From NCBI GenBank assembly GCA_949739085.1, contig CATIYU010000319.1:1-7237 (forward strand): DNA of 7,237 nt, given 5' to 3'. The notes beneath the pieces are model-generated. The model saw only the letters and a program-made list of their open reading frames with translations. It was not told the DNA's origin and did no database searches. Every line of letters begins with the position of its first letter. Position 1 is the stretch's first letter. The translations under genes were made by a program, and so were the position numbers. Origin of the DNA: an uncultured Eubacteriales bacterium (GTDB taxonomy: Bacteria; Bacillota_A; Clostridia; Oscillospirales; Oscillospiraceae). Of this stretch, positions 1 to 5,257 are shown piece by piece.

Positions 1-750
1 CTCCATAAAGAGGCCGTTTATGAGGTCCAGATAGTTCAGCGCCGCCGCCACCGCCTGTTCCCGGCGGCCCTCCAGGTAGTCCATGACCATATCGTGACAG
101 GCCCGGGGCATGATGTTGGCCCATACGGAGATGACGCCGCTGCCGCCGATGGAGAGGAGGGGGATGGTAATGTCGTCATTGCCGCACCAGAGGGCGAAGT
201 CCGGCCCCACGCAGTGGGCGATGCGCATGGCGTAGGACATGTCCCCGCTGGCCTCCTTGATGCCGCAGATGTTGGGGTGTTTCGAGAGCCGCTCCACGTT
301 CTCCACGGAGATGGCACAGCCCGTGCGGCCCGGCACGTTGTAGAGGATGCAGGGCAGGTCCACCGCGTCCGCCACAGTGGCGAAGTGGCGGGAGATGCCC
401 TCGGCGTTGCCCTTGTTGTAGTAGGGGGTGATGACGAGCAGGCCGTCCGCCCCCAGCTTTTGCGCTTGCAGGCTCTTTTCCAGCATGGTCTGGGTGGAGT
501 TGGAGCCGGTGCCCGCGATGACGGGGACGCGGCCGTTCACCGTCTCCACCACGTAGCGGAGCACCGCGTCGTCCTCCTCGTGGGTCATGGTGGAGCTCTC
601 GCCGGTGGTGCCCAGGGTCAAAATGGCGTCGGTCTTGCTCTCAATGTGCCACTCCACCAGCTCCCGCAGCTTCTCGAAATTCACAGAGCCGTCGGGAGAG
701 AAGGGGGTGACCAGGGCCACGACAGAGCCCTTCAAATTGCGGATATCCAT
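1..750 (-). CDS. dapA: 4-hydroxy-tetrahydrodipicolinate synthase (DapA), 3' end outside the window
   Basis: DapA condenses pyruvate with aspartate semialdehyde, the first committed step to diaminopimelate and lysine, in the cytoplasm. The first 250 residues are present; the family is usually about 290, so roughly 40 C-terminal residues lie beyond the window edge. Visible landmarks are the GTTGE loop (47-51), the PYYNK segment (109-113), YNVPGR with the catalytic tyrosine Tyr137, and GIKEASGD with the Schiff-base lysine Lys165. The barrel reads through without a frameshift. The ATG at 748-750 is preceded by GGAGG (758-762, minus strand) seven bases upstream, so the start is firm. The gene has its own promoter, lysine riboswitch and terminator (798-1055). 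Related aldolases of the DHDPS/NAL family share the fold, but the motifs and the lysine riboswitch together make DapA nearly certain. Confidence 0.97.
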   Translation of the reverse strand, partial: MDIRNLKGSVVALVTPFSPDGSVNFEKLRELVEWHIESKTDAILTLGTTGESSTMTHEEDDAVLRYVVETVNGRVPVIAGTGSNSTQTMLEKSLQAQKLGADGLLVITPYYNKGNAEGISRHFATVADAVDLPCILYNVPGRTGCAISVENVERLSKHPNICGIKEASGDMSYAMRIAHCVGPDFALWCGNDDITIPLLSIGGSGVISVWANIMPRACHDMVMDYLEGRREQAVAAALNYLDLINGLFME

Positions 751-797
751 AGTAAATCCTCCAGAAAAGATTCGATGAGATGCCGTCCGCCTGAGAC

Positions 798-827
798 AAA
801 AAAGCCGGTGGGCGCTCCCACCGGCTT
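798..827 (-). terminator. Intrinsic terminator of the dapA lysine riboswitch
   Basis: On the minus strand a perfect 9-bp stem GCCGGTGGG / CCCACCGGC (817-825 with 804-812) closes a four-base loop, with two more A-T pairs at the base, and runs into six U residues (798-803). It lies between the aptamer and the dapA start. It is the expression platform: when it forms, transcription should stop before dapA. Confidence 0.93.
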
Positions 828-850
828 GTACAAGAAATCTTGTTCACCGC

Positions 851-1024
851 AAGCAGATAGCGCAACTGCGGGGCCGGACGCCCTACAGACAGTGGCGGGG
901 ATTTTCTCCCAGCCCCCATCCGCCCTCCACGCCTGAAGGACAGATTCGGCGGATTTGCCTCCCCTGCGTTCCCAGCCCGCCGGCTCCCGCAGCTTCGTCG
1001 CCTCCGCAACCTCTATCGTTGCTT
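851..1024 (-). promoter_or_regulatory. Lysine riboswitch (L box) aptamer upstream of dapA
   Basis: Read on the minus strand, the leader carries conserved L-box blocks in order: GATAGAGG (1010-1017), CGCCGAA (945-951), GGCTGGG, and ACTGTC (888-893). The secondary structure can be built by hand. P1 pairs GATAG (1013-1017) with CTATC (856-860). P2 pairs GCGGA with TCCGC. P2b pairs CTGCG with CGCAG. P3 is an 8-bp helix (938-945 with 918-925), and P5 is a hairpin at 866-888. P1 may extend by AAGCA/TGCTT if transcription begins far enough upstream. Lysine binding is known to stabilise P1 in this class and favour termination. Here GCTTG (850-854) could alternatively pair with CAAGC (824-828), which includes the foot of the terminator stem, giving a candidate antiterminator. 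Confidence 0.9.
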
Positions 1025-1026
1025 TC

Positions 1027-1055
1027 TTTATACCACAGTTTTCCCGGTCTGGCAA
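1027..1055 (-). promoter_or_regulatory. Sigma-A promoter of dapA and its riboswitch
   Basis: On the minus strand TTGCCA (1050-1055) and TATAAA (1027-1032) are separated by exactly 17 bases, and TGG before the -10 box gives an extended -10. Each hexamer matches consensus in five of six positions. The predicted first transcribed base is near 1020-1022, right at the start of the aptamer. Confidence 0.78.
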
Positions 1056-1104
1056 GGGGGTAGTTTACTTTTTTCGGAGCTTTTTGCCGGAACCAGCCGG
1101 TTTT

Positions 1105-1869
1105 CTAGGCAATTGTAAAAAAACGCCTCCCGTTTTCCAGGGTAATCCGGGCGCACTCCTCAAACGAGACCTCCTTGATCTCCGCCAGGCGGCGGCAGAT
1201 GTGCTCCAGATAGCCGGAGTGGTTCCGCTTCCCCCGGTGGGGGACCGGGGCCATATAGGGGCTGTCCGTCTCAATCATCAGCCGTTCCAGGGGCACGGCC
1301 TGGGCCGCCTCCACCACCCGCCGGGCGTTTTTGTAGGTAATGACCCCGGTAAAGGACACCATCCAGCCCAGCTTCACCAGCTCCCGGGCCATGTCCGCGC
1401 TGCCGGAGAAGCAGTGGAACACCCCTCGCACCCGGGGGAACTGCCGGACAATGGCGAGGCTGTCGGCGTGGGCGTCCCGGTCGTGGACAATCACCGGCAG
1501 ACGCAGCTCCTCCGCCAGGGCCATCTGGTCCCGGAACACCCGCTGCTGGAATTCCCGGGGAGGGTTCTCCTCCCAGTAGTAGTCCAGGCCAATCTCCCCG
1601 ATGGCCTTCACCCGTTCGTTCCCCGCCAGCGCCCGGAGGCGGTCCAGGTCCCCGCTCTGGTAGGGGGCGCAGTTCTCCGGGTGGTACCCCACGGCGGCGT
1701 AGAGGAAGGGGCAGCGCTCCGCCAGGGCCACTGCCGCCCGGGAGCTCTCCAGGTCGCAACCCGGGTTTACCACCAGGGAGATATTCTGCTCCGGCAGCGC
1801 CGCCAGCACCGCGTCCCGGTCCGGGCTGAACTCCTCTGCGTCGTAGTGGGCGTGGGTATCAAAAAGCAC
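1105..1869 (-). CDS. TatD family metal-dependent hydrolase / DNase
   Basis: A cytoplasmic TIM-barrel hydrolase of the TatD family (254 aa, normal length). Members bind two divalent metals, and characterised ones act as 3'-5' exonucleases on damaged or single-stranded DNA; the physiological substrate of this one cannot be read from sequence. The metal-site motifs are complete: DTHAH (4-8), GYHP (61-64), GEIGLDYY with Glu92, VHDRDAH with His129, HCFSG with His152, and ETDSPY with Asp202, followed by the family RGKRN (212-216). The start is a GTG at 1867-1869, with AGGGGG (1878-1883) eight bases upstream; an ATG just upstream is out of frame. It is the last gene of a minus-strand unit, 33 bases after the EFR1 gene. 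No convincing intrinsic terminator follows its stop, so some transcripts may run into the dapA leader. Confidence 0.96.
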   Translation of the reverse strand: MLFDTHAHYDAEEFSPDRDAVLAALPEQNISLVVNPGCDLESSRAAVALAERCPFLYAAVGYHPENCAPYQSGDLDRLRALAGNERVKAIGEIGLDYYWEENPPREFQQRVFRDQMALAEELRLPVIVHDRDAHADSLAIVRQFPRVRGVFHCFSGSADMARELVKLGWMVSFTGVITYKNARRVVEAAQAVPLERLMIETDSPYMAPVPHRGKRNHSGYLEHICRRLAEIKEVSFEECARITLENGRRFFTIA

Positions 1870-1902
1870 GGAACATACCCCCTTTCCGGGCGGGCCGGCC
1901 CC

Positions 1903-2664
1903 TCACGGCTCCACCCGGGGATTGTAGTAGCGGCCCCGGTCCTCCTCCGGCTTCTTCCAGCGGATGGCCTCCGTGGGGCACCGGTGCAGGCACCCGAGGC
2001 ACCTGACGCACTTGCTTTTGCGCCACACGGGCTTTCCGTCCGTGATGGCGATGGCCCCGCAGGGACAGATCTCCTGGCAGAGGCCGCAGCTAATGCACTG
2101 GTCCGTCACCAAAAAGGGCTTTGTGGACCGGCCCTTGGCGTACAGCGGGTACAGCGCCGCCGTATATAGGGCCGTGCCCCGGCAGCGGTTGTAGTCGCCC
2201 ACGCCTCGGGCCCGGATGGCCCGGCGGGCCTCGTCGATGTACTCCTCCGCCGCGTCCAGCCGCCGCTCGATCTCCTCCCTGTCCGCCACCTGGAACATGG
2301 GCACGTAGTTGTCCACCATGGGGACGCCGAACTGGGCGGAGAGGGAGATGCCCTTCCGGCCCAGGAGCTTGGCCATCTGATCCGGCGCGCCGCCGGTGTG
2401 CTCCCCGCAGGTCAGCACCAGATAGACATACTGGTTCTCGTAGCCCTCCAGCTCCAGCTTCTCCAGGAAAAATCCCAGGATGCTGGGCAGGCCCCAGAAG
2501 TAGGTGGGCACGACGAAGCCCACCCGCTCCTCCCGGCCCACGCTGTAGCGGTACCGGCGGCTGCGGATGGCGTCCCGGAGGAAAATGAGGCGGTCGTCCG
2601 TGGCGTCCGCCACCCGCTCGGCCACGTACTTGCTGTTGCCGGTGGCGGAAAAGTAAAAGATCAT
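1903..2664 (-). CDS. EFR1 family flavodoxin/ferredoxin fusion protein
   Basis: A 253-residue electron-transfer protein with two parts. The N-terminal half is flavodoxin-like: an FSATGNS phosphate loop (5-11) for FMN and the VVPTYFWGLPS segment (51-61). The C-terminal part is a 2x[4Fe-4S] ferredoxin with two full cysteine sets, C190-C193-C196-C200-Pro and C219-C222-C225-C229-Pro. This architecture is that of the EFR1 family of anaerobes, for which a precise physiological partner is not generally established. There is no signal peptide or membrane segment, so it should be cytoplasmic. The ATG at 2662-2664 is preceded by AGGAAGGGG (2672-2680), seven bases away. It sits 40 bases after the nucleotidyltransferase gene and 33 bases before tatD, in one apparent transcription unit. 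An active-site role cannot be assigned; redox transfer to an unknown acceptor is the safe statement. Confidence 0.9.
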   Translation of the reverse strand: MIFYFSATGNSKYVAERVADATDDRLIFLRDAIRSRRYRYSVGREERVGFVVPTYFWGLPSILGFFLEKLELEGYENQYVYLVLTCGEHTGGAPDQMAKLLGRKGISLSAQFGVPMVDNYVPMFQVADREEIERRLDAAEEYIDEARRAIRARGVGDYNRCRGTALYTAALYPLYAKGRSTKPFLVTDQCISCGLCQEICPCGAIAITDGKPVWRKSKCVRCLGCLHRCPTEAIRWKKPEEDRGRYYNPRVEP

Positions 2665-2704
2665 GGTTTGTCCCCTTCCTGCAATGGTTTTCCCTGGCCG
2701 GACC

Positions 2705-3631
2705 TCAGACGCCCCAGAGGTTTTCCGGATAGAGGCCCTGCTCCGTCTTCTCCTTCAGCGCCTGGACCACGGAGGGCTTGTCCTCCCGGTACGTCACGCC
2801 GAACCATTTGTCCTCGCTGGAGAGCACCCGCACCTGTGCCCGGCCCCGCTCCAGCATGTCGCTCACCAGCAGGGGCAGGAAGAATTCGCCCTTCTCCGGG
2901 TTCTCCGCCAGGATGCGGTCCAGGAAGTGGGGGAAGCGCTCCACAGCCTCGTCCAGGAAGCTGCGCTGGAAGCCCCAGAGGTTCATAGACACCAGGGTGT
3001 CCCCGGGGAGAGATTCCCAGGTCGCGCCGCCGTCGGTGGAGAAGCGGGCGTTGGCACCGTCCTTCTCAATGTTGGTGCGCTCCACCACCTCCTCCAAGAG
3101 GCCGTCCCCGCTCACCTGGCAGATGCCCCGGGCCACGCTGCCGTTCTCCGTCACCGTGTTGCCCAGGCGGTAGCCCACCATGGCGTACTGGCAGCAGTCC
3201 GGCTGGTCGGGGGTCTGGGAGAGGTAGTCGAAAATGGTCTTGAAAGCGGTGGGGCCGTAGTAGTCGTCGGCATTGATGACCGCGAAGGGGCCCTGCACCA
3301 CGTCCCGGGCCGCCATGACGGCGTGGGTGGTGCCCCAGGGCTTTTTCCGCGTCTCCGGCGCCTGGTAGCCGCTGGGCAGGTCGTCCAGGGCCTGGAAAGC
3401 GTAGCGGACCTGCATCCCCCGGCTGATGCGGTCGCCCACCAGCTGGCGGAAGTCCGCCTCCATCTCCCGCTTGATGACGAACACCGCCGTCTCAAACCCC
3501 GCCCGCTTCGCGTCGTAGATTGAGTAGTCAATGATGCTCTGGCCGTGGCCGCCCACGCTGTCCATCTGCTTAAGTCCGCCGTAGCGGCTGCCCATCCCTG
3601 CGGCCAGGACGACTAAGACTGGTCTCTCCAT
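2705..3631 (-). CDS. Sugar-phosphate nucleotidyltransferase-like protein (NTP transferase fold)
   Basis: A 308-residue protein opening with the nucleotide-binding signature LAAGMGSRYGGLKQ (9-22), typical of enzymes that transfer a nucleotidyl group from an NTP to a sugar phosphate. The PWGTTHA segment (98-104) and NADDYYG (120-126), whose acidic pair normally binds the catalytic Mg2+, follow at the expected places. A left-handed beta-helix acyltransferase tail, as in GlmU, is absent. The substrate is not readable; glucose-1-phosphate, choline-phosphate or another acceptor are all possible. The ATG at 3629-3631 has GGAGG (3640-3644) eight bases upstream, so it is preferred to the in-frame ATG five codons earlier and to longer readings reaching 3826, which would run through the promoter. 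It is the first gene of the unit with the EFR1 and TatD genes. Confidence 0.9.
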   Translation of the reverse strand: MERPVLVVLAAGMGSRYGGLKQMDSVGGHGQSIIDYSIYDAKRAGFETAVFVIKREMEADFRQLVGDRISRGMQVRYAFQALDDLPSGYQAPETRKKPWGTTHAVMAARDVVQGPFAVINADDYYGPTAFKTIFDYLSQTPDQPDCCQYAMVGYRLGNTVTENGSVARGICQVSGDGLLEEVVERTNIEKDGANARFSTDGGATWESLPGDTLVSMNLWGFQRSFLDEAVERFPHFLDRILAENPEKGEFFLPLLVSDMLERGRAQVRVLSSEDKWFGVTYREDKPSVVQALKEKTEQGLYPENLWGV

Positions 3632-3685
3632 ATCGTTTTCCTCCATCCTGTTTGGTTTCAGGCCCAGCTCGCCCGCCGGACCGGT

Positions 3686-4201
3686 ATGTCCAGCATACCA
3701 CAAATGGAAAGGAATGTAAACCGGGAATCCAGCGCGCCCCGCCTGAGAACCGTGCCGCCGCGGCAGGATTCCCCGCGCTTTCCAGCGGATGTGACAATCA
3801 CGGAGGGCGAATTGGAGGAGGGACAAGCCGGAGAAAGCCTTTCTGAGAAAATCGCCATGGAGATTTCCGCTGCCGGGGAGCGGGAGAAGGAAGTGGAGAA
3901 AAAGCAGGAGGAGGCCACCACACAGCCAGAGATGAACGCAACCGCCGAAGAGATGTACCAGCTGTGGGACGATACCCTGAACATTGTGTGGCGTCTGCTG
4001 GAAGAGAACCTGGACGAAGCGGACATGGAGGCTTTACGGGAAGAGGAACAGGAGTGGATCGCGTCCAAGGACGCGGCAGTGCAGGCAGCCGGGCTGGAGA
4101 ATGGAGGCGGAAGTATACAGCCGCTAGTGGAAGCAATGGAAGCGGCAGAACTGACCAAGGCGAGGGTATATGAATTGGCGGCGTATGCAGAGGGAACGTG
4201 A
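3686..4201 (+). CDS. LprI-like (DUF1311) domain protein, probably 5'-truncated remnant
   Basis: A 171-codon open frame whose C-terminal half (about 84-168) resembles the lysozyme-inhibitor LprI / DUF1311 domain. It has the Trp in EEQEWIASKDAAVQAAG (Trp124), then a GGGSIQP turn (140-146) and LTKARVYEL (156-164) close to the C-terminus. Middle residues 38-85 are acidic and helical. Family members are normally exported, usually as lipoproteins, but here there is no signal peptide or lipobox. The first 35 residues look like chance translation, and the ATG has no ribosome binding site. The proposed start overlaps the promoter of the opposing unit. An internal ATG at 3857-3859 is an alternative, also without a good ribosome binding site. 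Best reading: a gene that lost its 5' end, or a domain fragment. Expression is doubtful; the domain resemblance is my recognition and was not searched. Confidence 0.5.
   Translation: MSSIPQMERNVNRESSAPRLRTVPPRQDSPRFPADVTITEGELEEGQAGESLSEKIAMEISAAGEREKEVEKKQEEATTQPEMNATAEEMYQLWDDTLNIVWRLLEENLDEADMEALREEEQEWIASKDAAVQAAGLENGGGSIQPLVEAMEAAELTKARVYELAAYAEGT
3692..3720 (-). promoter_or_regulatory. Promoter of the nucleotidyltransferase-EFR1-tatD unit
   Basis: On the minus strand TTTACA (3715-3720) and TATGCT (3692-3697) are 17 bases apart, with TGG just before the -10 giving an extended -10. Transcription would begin near 3685, leaving a leader of about 54 bases. The element lies inside the first codons of the opposing open frame that starts at 3686. 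Confidence 0.68.
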
Positions 4202-4229
4202 GCGGCCCCCGGCTCCCGCCGGGGACCGC
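4202..4229 (-). terminator. GC-rich stem-loop between convergent LprI fragment and spoVT, no U-tract
   Basis: A 12-bp stem with a four-base loop lies directly after both stop codons. On the minus strand all positions pair, with one G-U wobble (4206/4225); on the plus strand that position is a C-A mismatch, so the structure favours the spoVT transcript. No run of U follows on either side, so it may act as an mRNA 3' end stabiliser or a Rho-assisted stop and not as a classical intrinsic terminator. Confidence 0.4.
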
Positions 4230-4234
4230 CTATC

Positions 4235-4777
4235 TCAATTTTCCATGTGCTTGCCCAAAAAGGCGGCGATGGTCTGCGCCAGCTTGTACTCCGTCTCGCC
4301 GGTGACCTGGGGCTCGCCGTCCTCCACAAAGAGCACCAGACCTAGCACATCCCCCTCGGAGATGATAGGCGCGGCCACGGCGGCGCAGTACTTGTCCCCG
4401 GTGTCTGTGACGAAAATCCGGCGCTCGTCCCCGGCGTGCTGGTAGATGCGCCGGTCCTCCATGATTTGCTCCAGCTGGGGGCTCAGGCGTTTACCCAGCA
4501 GCTCCCGCTTGCCGCCGCCGGCCACGGCGATGATGGCGTCCCGGTCGGTGACGGCGGTGATGGCGCCGCAGCTCTTGGAGAGCGTCTCGCAAAACTGGGC
4601 GGCAAAGTCGTCCAGACCGCCCATCAGGGAATACTTCTTAAAGATGACCTCGCCTTCGCGGCTGGTGTAGATCTCCAGCGGGTCGCCCTCGCGGATACGC
4701 ATAGTGCGCCGGATTTCCTTGGGGATGACCACCCGTCCCAAGTCGTCAATACGGCGCACAATTCCGGTTGCTTTCAT
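4235..4777 (-). CDS. spoVT: Stage V sporulation protein T (SpoVT)
   Basis: A late forespore transcription regulator that, in Bacillus subtilis, tunes sigma-G dependent genes. The protein is 180 residues, close to the 178 of B. subtilis. Residues 1-52 are the swapped-hairpin SpoVT-AbrB DNA-binding domain (MKATGIVRRIDDLGRVVIPK at the N-terminus), and about 57-177 form the GAF-like domain. The ATG at 4775-4777 follows GGGAGG (4786-4791) by eight bases. The gene stands alone, convergent with the LprI fragment and divergent from the XRE-comF pair. The C-terminal GAF domain excludes plain AbrB or Abh, which are much shorter. Its presence implies an endospore former. Confidence 0.97.
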   Translation of the reverse strand: MKATGIVRRIDDLGRVVIPKEIRRTMRIREGDPLEIYTSREGEVIFKKYSLMGGLDDFAAQFCETLSKSCGAITAVTDRDAIIAVAGGGKRELLGKRLSPQLEQIMEDRRIYQHAGDERRIFVTDTGDKYCAAVAAPIISEGDVLGLVLFVEDGEPQVTGETEYKLAQTIAAFLGKHMEN

Positions 4778-4803
4778 TCTCGATTCCTCCCATGATTGCT
4801 GTA

Positions 4804-4831
4804 TATAGTGCGGGGCAGATTTCTTTCATGC
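4804..4831 (-). promoter_or_regulatory. Candidate sigma-G type promoter of spoVT
   Basis: On the minus strand GCATG (4827-4831) fits the sigma-G -35 pattern GHATR, and CACTATA (4804-4810) fits the -10 pattern CATNNTA except at one position. The spacer is 16 bases, one short of the usual 17-18. The predicted start lies about 20 bases before the spoVT start codon. In B. subtilis spoVT is transcribed by sigma-G, which supports the guess; the match itself is imperfect. Confidence 0.4.
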
Positions 4832-4951
4832 CTTGGAAAACATGGATAGTATCCGCAGATATTGGGAAGGTATGCAGAAACCGGACTGGATTTGTTTGCC
4901 TGTGCCCAGCGGCAATATTTAAGGTAATAGCTCTGTTTCAGCACGTGTTTT

Positions 4952-4993
4952 TAGATAAAATTTATCTATACTGGCGTAGATATCATTCATCTA
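4952..4993. promoter_or_regulatory. Tandem 17-bp dyads, candidate operators for the XRE regulator
   Basis: Two 17-bp sites share the form TAGAT-7-ATCTA with a central A. Site 1 (4952-4968, TAGATAAAATTTATCTA) is a perfect palindrome with 8-bp arms. Site 2 (4977-4993, TAGATATCATTCATCTA) keeps the 5-bp outer arms. Their centres are 25 bp apart. A possible -10 box TATACT (4967-4972) lies between them, though I see no good -35. They end 25 bases before the XRE start codon. Binding by the XRE protein is an inference from position and symmetry. Confidence 0.5.
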
Positions 4994-5017
4994 GTATATC
5001 CTGTTGCGGGTGATAAA

Positions 5018-5257
5018 ATGGAGACACGGATCAAAGACCTGCGCACGGACCGGGAGCTGACCCAGCTGGAGGTTGCCCAAGCGATCGGCATCTCCCAGCG
5101 GAAGTACAGCTACCTGGAGACGGGAAATCAGCAGTGGACGGACGAGCTGCTGGCGCGGCTGGCGGACTTCTATCAGACCAGCGTGGACTACCTGCTCAAA
5201 CGGACAAACGAACCCAGACCTTACCCCAGGACCAGGCGGAAGGAGCCGAAGCCGTGA
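5018..5257 (+). CDS. Small XRE family helix-turn-helix transcriptional regulator
   Basis: A 79-residue protein that is almost entirely one Cro/C1-type HTH domain (about 3-61): LTQLEVAQAIGI forms the positioning helix and SQRKYSYLETG the recognition helix, followed by LLARLADFYQTSVDYLL. The tail (62-79) is basic and proline-rich. Such proteins usually bind palindromic operators as dimers. The ATG at 5018-5020 follows GGTGAT (5009-5014), which pairs with the extended 16S anti-Shine-Dalgarno at suitable spacing. Upstream are two 17-bp dyads that could be its own operators. Its stop TGA shares three bases with the GTG start of comF, implying coupled translation. The signal sensed is unknown; no ligand domain is present. 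Confidence 0.92.
   Translation: METRIKDLRTDRELTQLEVAQAIGISQRKYSYLETGNQQWTDELLARLADFYQTSVDYLLKRTNEPRPYPRTRRKEPKP
5240..5245 (+). promoter_or_regulatory. Ribosome binding site that fixes the comF GTG start
   Basis: AAGGAG lies eight bases before the GTG at 5254, inside the last codons of the XRE gene. The reading frame is open further upstream, to an ATG at 5134, but that stretch is the XRE gene read in another frame. This site therefore decides the start. Confidence 0.85.

Noticed and set aside
94..936. Long plus-strand open frame opposite dapA and its leader
   Set aside because: It is the complement of a clear DapA and runs into the riboswitch; its residues (many His, Val, Gly) resemble no family. 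GC-rich third positions create such antisense frames.
1056..1104. CCGG-based hairpin after tatD as a terminator
   Set aside because: The stem is only about four base pairs and no U-run follows on the minus strand.
955..2169. 404-codon plus-strand open frame opposite tatD
   Set aside because: It covers the dapA promoter, TatD and part of the EFR1 gene on the other strand; low-complexity Pro/His/Val composition and no start signal.
2663..3523. 286-codon plus-strand open frame opposite the nucleotidyltransferase
   Set aside because: It mirrors a well-supported gene codon by codon and shows no domain.
3652..3846. Alternative frame ending ...ALSSGCDN near the LprI fragment, as a possible frameshifted lipoprotein signal
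   Set aside because: The stretch before the Cys is not a hydrophobic signal core and the lipobox positions do not fit; coincidence is likelier.
4768..5013. 81-codon plus-strand open frame in the spoVT-XRE gap
   Set aside because: It overlaps the spoVT start and the dyads, has no ribosome binding site, and its ATG is placed inside the spoVT start region; the gap is better explained by two promoters.
5134..5253. In-frame upstream extension of comF to an ATG at 5134
   Set aside because: The added 40 residues are the XRE gene in another frame; the GTG at 5254 has an ideal ribosome binding site and gives the family's normal N-terminus.
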